Positions 23,665 to 28,213 of a stretch of 28,213 nt of DNA are shown piece by piece (position 1 is the first letter of the stretch; each line of letters opens with the position of its first letter). This DNA comes from Mastigamoeba balamuthi (taxonomy: Eukaryota > Evosea > Mastigamoebida > Mastigamoebidae), in assembly GCA_902651635.1 (NCBI GenBank), contig CACRSC010000002.1, forward strand, positions 695,741 through 723,953, read 5' to 3'. The notes under the pieces were generated by a model. That model was given only the letters and a program-made list of their open reading frames with translations, did no database searches and had not been told where the DNA came from. The translations under genes were made by a program, and so were the position numbers.

Positions 23665-26598
23665 TCACTGCTGGGCGGGAGCGGCGGCCGCGGCCGTCGC
23701 AGCGACGTCGGGGGTGAGGACGTCGCCGAGCACGGCGAGGTGGTCGTAGCCGCACTGCACAGAGGCCAGCGTCCAGTCGGCGCAGGGGACCACGAGCTTG
23801 CTGGGCAGCAGCCCCGGGCGCTTGTTGCCCACCGCCAGCTGCCCGTGCTCGTTGTCGCCCCAGCTGTACACGTCCCCGTTGCCTGTCGACAGGCCCCCCC
23901 GGGCGAGTCAGAGCAGGGAGAGCAGGGCGGCGGCCACGGCAGAGCAGAGGGCGCACCGCAGACGACCAGAGAGGTGTTGCCCCTGCACACCACGCGGATG
24001 GCGTTGACGCCCTCGGAGCCGAACGGCGCCACGCGGACGGGGACCTTGCGCTCGGCAATGTCGCCGACGCCCAGCTGCCCGCTCTCATTCCTGCCGCACG
24101 ACAGCACCTCCCCGTTCGCTGTGCGCGGCGCTCGCAGCGGTGAGGCCACACAGGAGGGGAGAGACAGAGCGTGGAGGGGCGGAGGGAAGAGGAGCGCACA
24201 GGTGGCGACGACCGTGTGGCCCACGCCGCACGAGACAGAGATGGCCCTGCTGCTCGCGAGCGCCTCGACAAACGCGGGCTGCGGGGCCGAGCGCTCCGAC
24301 GCGACGCCAGCGATGCCCAGCTGGCCGCTGCCGTTGGCGCCCCACGTGAGAACCGCGCCCTCCTCTGCTCGGGTAGCAGCACGCTATCAGCGACCAGCAC
24401 ACACGCACAACAAACTGCCAGGGCACAGTTGCCCCATGTCGAGCACTCTTGGGGATGCCTGCCTGATGGCACAAGGCCACCCCCAGGGACGCGGCCAAAG
24501 TGCAGTGGCTCGTCGAAGCTCCCAGGCACCGCCAAGGGAAGGGCACAGGCACAGGCGGCCCAGGGAGAGCAGAGAGGCGCTGCTGGGGCGTACCGGTGAT
24601 GACGGCCGTGTGCGACGAGCCCGCGGCGATGTGGGCTACGCCGGCGATGGCGCTGACTGCTGCGGGGGTGCTGCGGGCGGTCTTGTCGCCGTGGCCCAGC
24701 TGCCCGTAGTCGTTGCGGCCCCACGTGAACACGGCCCCCGTCGCTGCCCCACAGACGCCGTCGCCGTCAGCGAGGGCAGCGCAGGGGCAGCAGGAGGGAG
24801 AGAGAGCGGGGAGCGTACTGGTGAGGGCGACGCTGTGGTAGCCGCCGAAGCAGAGGTCCGAGAGCTGGGCGCCCTGGTACTTGAAGAAGCCCACCTCCGT
24901 GGGCACCGAGCGGGCGCGCGTGTCGCCCAGCCCGAGCTCCCCGTTGGCGTTGAACCCCCACGCGAACAGGTCGCCCCCGTCTGCCGCAGAGGGGCCGTCC
25001 AGGGGGCGTCAGGTCCAAGAGGAGAGGAGAGGAGGGGCAAGAGCAAGAGAGGAGCGGGACCAGTGGTGAAGGCGATTCTGTTGAGGCCCGCAAAGACCCT
25101 CGAGACCTTGCGGGGCACCTGCAGCAGCGTGGGCGCCACCGCCACAGCCGGGAACAGCGTCCCGTTCTGGTTGTCGCCCCACCAGTACAGCTCGCCCGAC
25201 TCTGCAGGGGCGGCACACAGTTATGCAGCACTTCAGCTCAGATTCTGTGGATTTTCTCGACAGATATTTCTGGATTCCGAGGGGAAAATGCGGAATCAAT
25301 TGATTGGGCGCACCCAGGACGGCGAGCGTGAACTTGTTGCCGCACGAGACCTGGACCACGTGCAGGCCGCGGGGCGGGAACGCGGGGATCGGGACCAGGG
25401 ACGAGCGGTCCGCCAGGAGCTTCGAGGGCCCTACGCCCAGCGACCCCAGGGCGTTGTTGCCGCACATGAGCACCACGCTCGCTGGATTCGCGGATCGGAG
25501 ATACGGGAATCAGCAAAAATGGCGCGGAATGGGAGATTCCAGAACTGGGAATCCACACCGGCAGGGACGCTGGCGATGCCCAGGCCCTGCATCGCGCTCG
25601 TGGTGGCTGCCTGCACGCCTGCAATGACTCCGGGCGCGTACGCGCCGACCATCTTGTCGCATCGGCCAGTGTCGGGAACAGTCAGGAGTCGGGAATCGGG
25701 GGGAGATTTCGTGATGGCGTGAGCATCAGAGATATCAGACCTGGGCCGTGGCCGTGGGGACCGAGGTGATGGCGTCGAGCGCCTTCTGCTCGGGTGGAGG
25801 AGGCCAGTCAAACCCAGAACCAGAATATCGGGGGGAAATATCTCGATGCGGAATCAGGGAATCAGGGGAATCAGGGGAATAGGGGAATCAGAGGAATCAG
25901 GGAATCAGGGGAATCAGGGAATCAGGGAATCGGGGGGACCAGGGAGAGAGAGGAGAGCACCTTGGGGACGTCGCTGGCGACCGCCGCCTGGTACGCCGTC
26001 GACAGCAGCTGCGCGAGCGAGCGAGGGTGAGACACGGGGCGACGGGGACGCACAGAGGGCGCACCTCGCCGCCGATCTGTGCGACGCTGGTGGCGACCGA
26101 GGCCGCCACGTCGTAGGCCGCCGCCACAGAGCTCACCGCCGCGCTCTGCCCCCCCCGCGACCCACACACACACAGAGGCACACGCACATACACACGCGGA
26201 CACACGGACGCCAGTCAGCAGAGCGCGGGGGACTGGGGCGCCGCCACACGGGCCGCAGGCGATGCGACATGGAAGGCGCAGCTGCAGCCGTGCAGCCGGC
26301 GATGTGGCGTGACGTGACGTGACGTGACATGACGTGGCGTGTGCCCGAGGGATAGAGGGAGAGGGAGAGGGGGGTGCCCTCACGAGGAGGTCGGGGGCAG
26401 GGGCAGCAGAGGCGTCCGAGTCAGCGCCGGGGGGGAGGATGCGGAGGGGCTCCATGGGGGGCGCTGCTGCCTCGGGGGCCTCGGGGGCGCTGGCGACGCG
26501 TGTCAGAGGCGCTGTGGGGGGTGGGAGAGCACGCACGGGGCCGTGGCCTGCGCCTGCTGGGGCTGGGGCTGGGGCTGGGTGCTGGGGGGGAGGGACAT
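23665..26598 (-). CDS. Seven-blade RCC1-repeat protein
   Basis: Thirteen exons: 26537-26598, 26384-26489, 26065-26145, 25961-26008, 25741-25785, 25559-25652, 25314-25481, 25061-25201, 24819-24980, 24594-24743, 24200-24364, 23957-24118, 23665-23882; 533 residues. The start is Q/P-rich (MSLPPSTQPQPQPQ), followed by a disordered P/A segment and an alanine-rich helical region (57-145, SVAAAYDVAASVATSVAQ). Residues 146-515 are seven RCC1 repeats with the usual signature (YWWGDNQNGTL, FAWGFNANGELGLGD, FTWGRNDYGQLGHGD, LTWGANGSGQLG, LSCGRNESGQLGVGD, YSWGDNEHGQLAVG), enough for a closed propeller. The family includes Ran exchange factors and many scaffolds; nothing here shows Ran activity. Exons 7-13 each hold one blade, joined by phase-1 introns. 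A 47-base first intron gives the only in-frame start I found. AATTGTATTA lies 45 nt upstream. Confidence 0.85.
25851..25935. repeat. GGAATCAGG tandem repeat in an RCC1 intron
   Basis: About nine imperfect copies of an 8-10 base GGAATCAGG-like unit (plus strand) within the intron 25786-25960. The same GGAATC word is scattered in other introns of this window. Confidence 0.85.
26300..26340. repeat. TGACG repeat in RCC1 intron 2
   Basis: Four to five TGACG/TGACATGACG units in a row, inside the intron 26146-26383. They match the TGACGT core seen upstream of the RapGAP gene. The same intron has a CA-rich tract at 26161-26210. Confidence 0.6.
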
Positions 26599-26642
26599 GG
26601 CTGGTGCAGAGCGAGGGCGGTGGCTCTGGGGGGCGTTGGCGT

Positions 26643-26652
26643 TAATACAATT
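26643..26652 (-). promoter_or_regulatory. AATTGTATTA element upstream of the RCC1 gene
   Basis: On the minus strand it reads (G)AATTGTATTA, 45 nt before the ATG at 26598, one base off the CAATTGTATTG seen before the BTB copy at 27818. Confidence 0.4.
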
Positions 26653-26943
26653 CTGTGGCAGTTTCCTAGATATTTCACCCCACACGTGGTCGGCGCGTAT
26701 CTCGGCGCTGCCTTTGCTCGGGTGATGCTCTTGTTTCCGGAAAATGACTCACCCGAAACACACGCAGAACACCTAACGTCACCCCAGATCAATCCCATTT
26801 GCCAACAGATGCAGGAGCACGAGGCCTCTGCGAGCACAGAAAACCCCATCTGGTGCTGCGTCATCCGTGTGTCTCTCAGTTACCAACGAGTGCGGTGGCT
26901 TCTCTTCGGGAGGGAGGGCTTCCCCAGGGGCTATAGGGGGCGC

Positions 26944-27818
26944 TCACACACGAGCGAGCACCAGAGCGCAGCAGTCGAGGCCGAGCTCCCGGGCCAGCCC
27001 GGGCCTCCTGAGCGCCTGCCTGTTGCCCGCCAGCCACGCGACACAGCTCTCTGCGAGGCCCTCCAGCCCGCAGCTGACTGCCGTCCCGTAGACCCGCGCC
27101 ACGCTGTCCTCGCGCAGCCTCGCCCTCAGCCGCGCCTCTCACAGCTCCAGCACCGCCGCCACGCCGTAGCGGTGCGCTATCGCCGCCAGGCCCGCGTAGA
27201 GCTCCGCGGGCGCCTGCGGGAGCCGCCCACCTCGAGGACGGCGTCTGCCGTGCGCCCGCTGCGCAGGAGGCCGAGCATGCCGCGGGCCACGGCGCTGCGC
27301 AGGCCCTCGCTGGCCGCTGGCGAGAGGACCGCGTCGCTGGCCACCTGCGCGCGGAGCACCAGCGTGTCGTCCTCGAGCCCCGCGGCCACGGCCCCGGCGT
27401 CCGCGTCCGTGTCGACGCTGAGCCCCTCGCTGCCCGTGAACGCGAAGGGCGCGCGCCTGGCCTCGGCGATGCAGCGGTCCCCTGTGCGCAGCGACACGGT
27501 GGCTGCCAGCACGCACAGAGGCGAGGGAGCCACCGGCCTCGACGGGACACCGAATAGGCCAGACACGCACTGCGTGCAGTCCTCGCAGCGCAGCGTGACC
27601 CTCAGCTTCTGGGCCGAGTCGGAGCCCGAGAGCTTCTCGAGACAGAACCGCCACTGCTTGCCGAGCATCACGAGGCCGGGCGCGGGCGCAGGGGGCACGA
27701 GGATGGTCCCGCTGGCGAGCTGGAGGGTGGAGAAGCGCTTCAGCACAGCCTCGTGGGCGTCCTCGCTGAGCACGGCCTCGTACACGCTGCGCTGCACCTG
27801 TTGCCCCAGTGCCTCCAT
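26944..27818 (-). pseudogene. Divergent MATH-BTB-BACK copy 5, decayed
   Basis: The ATG at 27818 opens a MATH-like region (EALGQQVQRSVYEAV, GKQWRFCLEKL, LEDDTLVLRAQ) and the first strand of BTB (LLRSGRTADAVLEVGG). There the BTB core is missing: after GGSR the next recognisable segment is APAELYAGLAAIAHR in another frame, the start of BACK, so about 60 residues are gone with a frameshift. The BACK part then has an in-frame TGA after VLEL, where the other copies have Cys in RDLC, and otherwise continues (EARLRARLRED, GLEGLAESCVAWL) to a stop at 26944. Protein identity to copies 1-3 is low, so this was an older, separate lineage before it decayed. A shortened MATH-only product from 27818 to 27177 remains possible. 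Confidence 0.65.
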
Positions 27819-27853
27819 GTTCGTTGATCAGTAGAAACTACTGTGCTGCTGCT

Positions 27854-27864
27854 CAATACAATTG
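27854..27864 (-). promoter_or_regulatory. CAATTGTATTG element upstream of BTB copy 5
   Basis: Reads CAATTGTATTG on the minus strand, 36 nt before the ATG at 27818. The coding region is diverged and broken, yet this element is nearly identical to those of copies 1 and 2. Confidence 0.5.
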
Positions 27865-28072
27865 TTTCAGGCACACACGTAATATCGTAAGCAGTATGAC
27901 AGAGTTTGATTCCCGGGAACCATATGACTCAGGATGGTCCAAGAGTCGGTTGATTGGTGCTGTACAGTTCCGAGGCGTGGTCTGAATAGCTCATGTGGTG
28001 AAGAAAGAGCGGGAGAGAGGCACACTCTTCCACCACGAACAGGAGCAAAGCAGTGCGCACCCTCACAATTCC

Positions 28073-28192
28073 TCAGTTGAAGACAATCGTGGGCGGGTCG
28101 CGGACGACGGCGCGTGCGTACTGCACGGCAGGAGTACCGATCATGAGGACCGCGATCCTGCTGCCTCTGGGCACCCCGAGCCTCTCGAACAA
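28073..28192 (-). CDS. Last exon of an unidentified gene (partial)
   Basis: After a CCTTGCAG acceptor (28193-28200) a phase-0 frame of 39 residues runs to a TGA at 28073-28075. It reads LFERLGVPRGSRIAVLMIG, then TPAVQYARAVVRDPPTIVFN. It alternates hydrophobic strands and charged residues like a folded C-terminal exon. The rest of the gene lies beyond the right edge. I do not recognise the family. The 200 bases between this stop and the BTB copy 5 promoter hold no further gene. Confidence 0.45.
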   Translation of the reverse strand: MFERLGVPRGSRIAVLMIGTPAVQYARAVVRDPPTIVFN

Positions 28193-28213
28193 CTGCAAGG
28201 CACACAGGGGATA

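Noticed and set aside
23740-25722. A 660-codon open frame on the plus strand
   Set aside because: It is antisense to the RCC1 gene and runs through its introns. The seven blades on the minus strand with matching phases are decisive.
26490-26536. A 25-base first intron in the RCC1 gene (acceptor CCACAG at 26512)
   Set aside because: It is too short and gives the wrong frame. The next acceptor (GCCAG, 47-base intron) restores the frame of the second exon.

Overview
This is nuclear DNA of a GC-rich, intron-rich protist. Genes are split by many short spliceosomal introns, a tRNA-Tyr carries an intron and internal pol III boxes, and the proteins are eukaryotic signalling types (MATH-BTB, RapGAP, EF-hand sensor, kinase/class III cyclase receptor, RCC1 propeller). 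A receptor with a cyclase placed between two TKL-type kinases suggests an amoebozoan of the Acanthamoeba/Mastigamoeba kind. That is inference; nothing here fixes the species. Most introns begin GTNCG (typically GTGCGC) instead of GTRAGT and end in GCAG. All exon chains below were joined by hand from reading frame, splice dinucleotides and family alignment.

Layout. (1) 1-5,600: a tandem family of intronless MATH-BTB-BACK genes on the minus strand: copy 1 (303-1367) and copy 3 (3767-4861) are intact, copy 2 (about 2414-3489) is frameshifted, and a reversed tail fragment lies at 5409-5600. A shared 3' flank shows that the duplication unit included intergenic DNA. (2) 5,600-8,601: the 3' exon of a two-helix membrane protein (minus), an unresolved possible exon at 7107-7457 (plus), a small coiled-coil gene (7459-7911, minus), and another broken, reversed BTB copy (8028-8601). 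(3) 8,895-12,921: a SAM - proline-rich - RapGAP gene (minus, about ten exons). (4) 12,922-13,995: a GC-rich divergent intergenic region with a CRE-like palindrome. (5) 13,996-14,929: a neuronal-calcium-sensor-like EF-hand gene (plus, five exons). (6) 15,074-15,156: tRNA-Tyr(GUA) with a 10-nt intron. (7) 15,528-16,867: an unfamiliar protein with an AT-hook-like motif (plus, four exons). (8) 17,214-22,566: a 16-exon receptor gene (minus) encoding signal peptide, periplasmic-binding-protein-like ectodomain, one membrane helix, kinase, nucleotidyl cyclase and second kinase, 1307 residues. (9) 23,665-26,598: a seven-blade RCC1-repeat gene (minus, 13 exons), each internal blade on its own phase-1 exon. 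(10) 26,944-27,818: a divergent, decayed MATH-BTB copy (minus). (11) 28,073-28,192: the last exon of a gene entering from the right edge.

Functionally the window is rich in second-messenger signalling: cyclic nucleotide production under a receptor, a Rap GTPase brake and a calcium sensor. They are separate transcription units and no shared pathway can be shown from sequence. A CAATTG-based element lies 36-92 nt upstream of the five BTB starts and the coiled-coil gene, with a related AATTGTATTA before the RCC1 gene; it is a candidate core promoter or initiator element.
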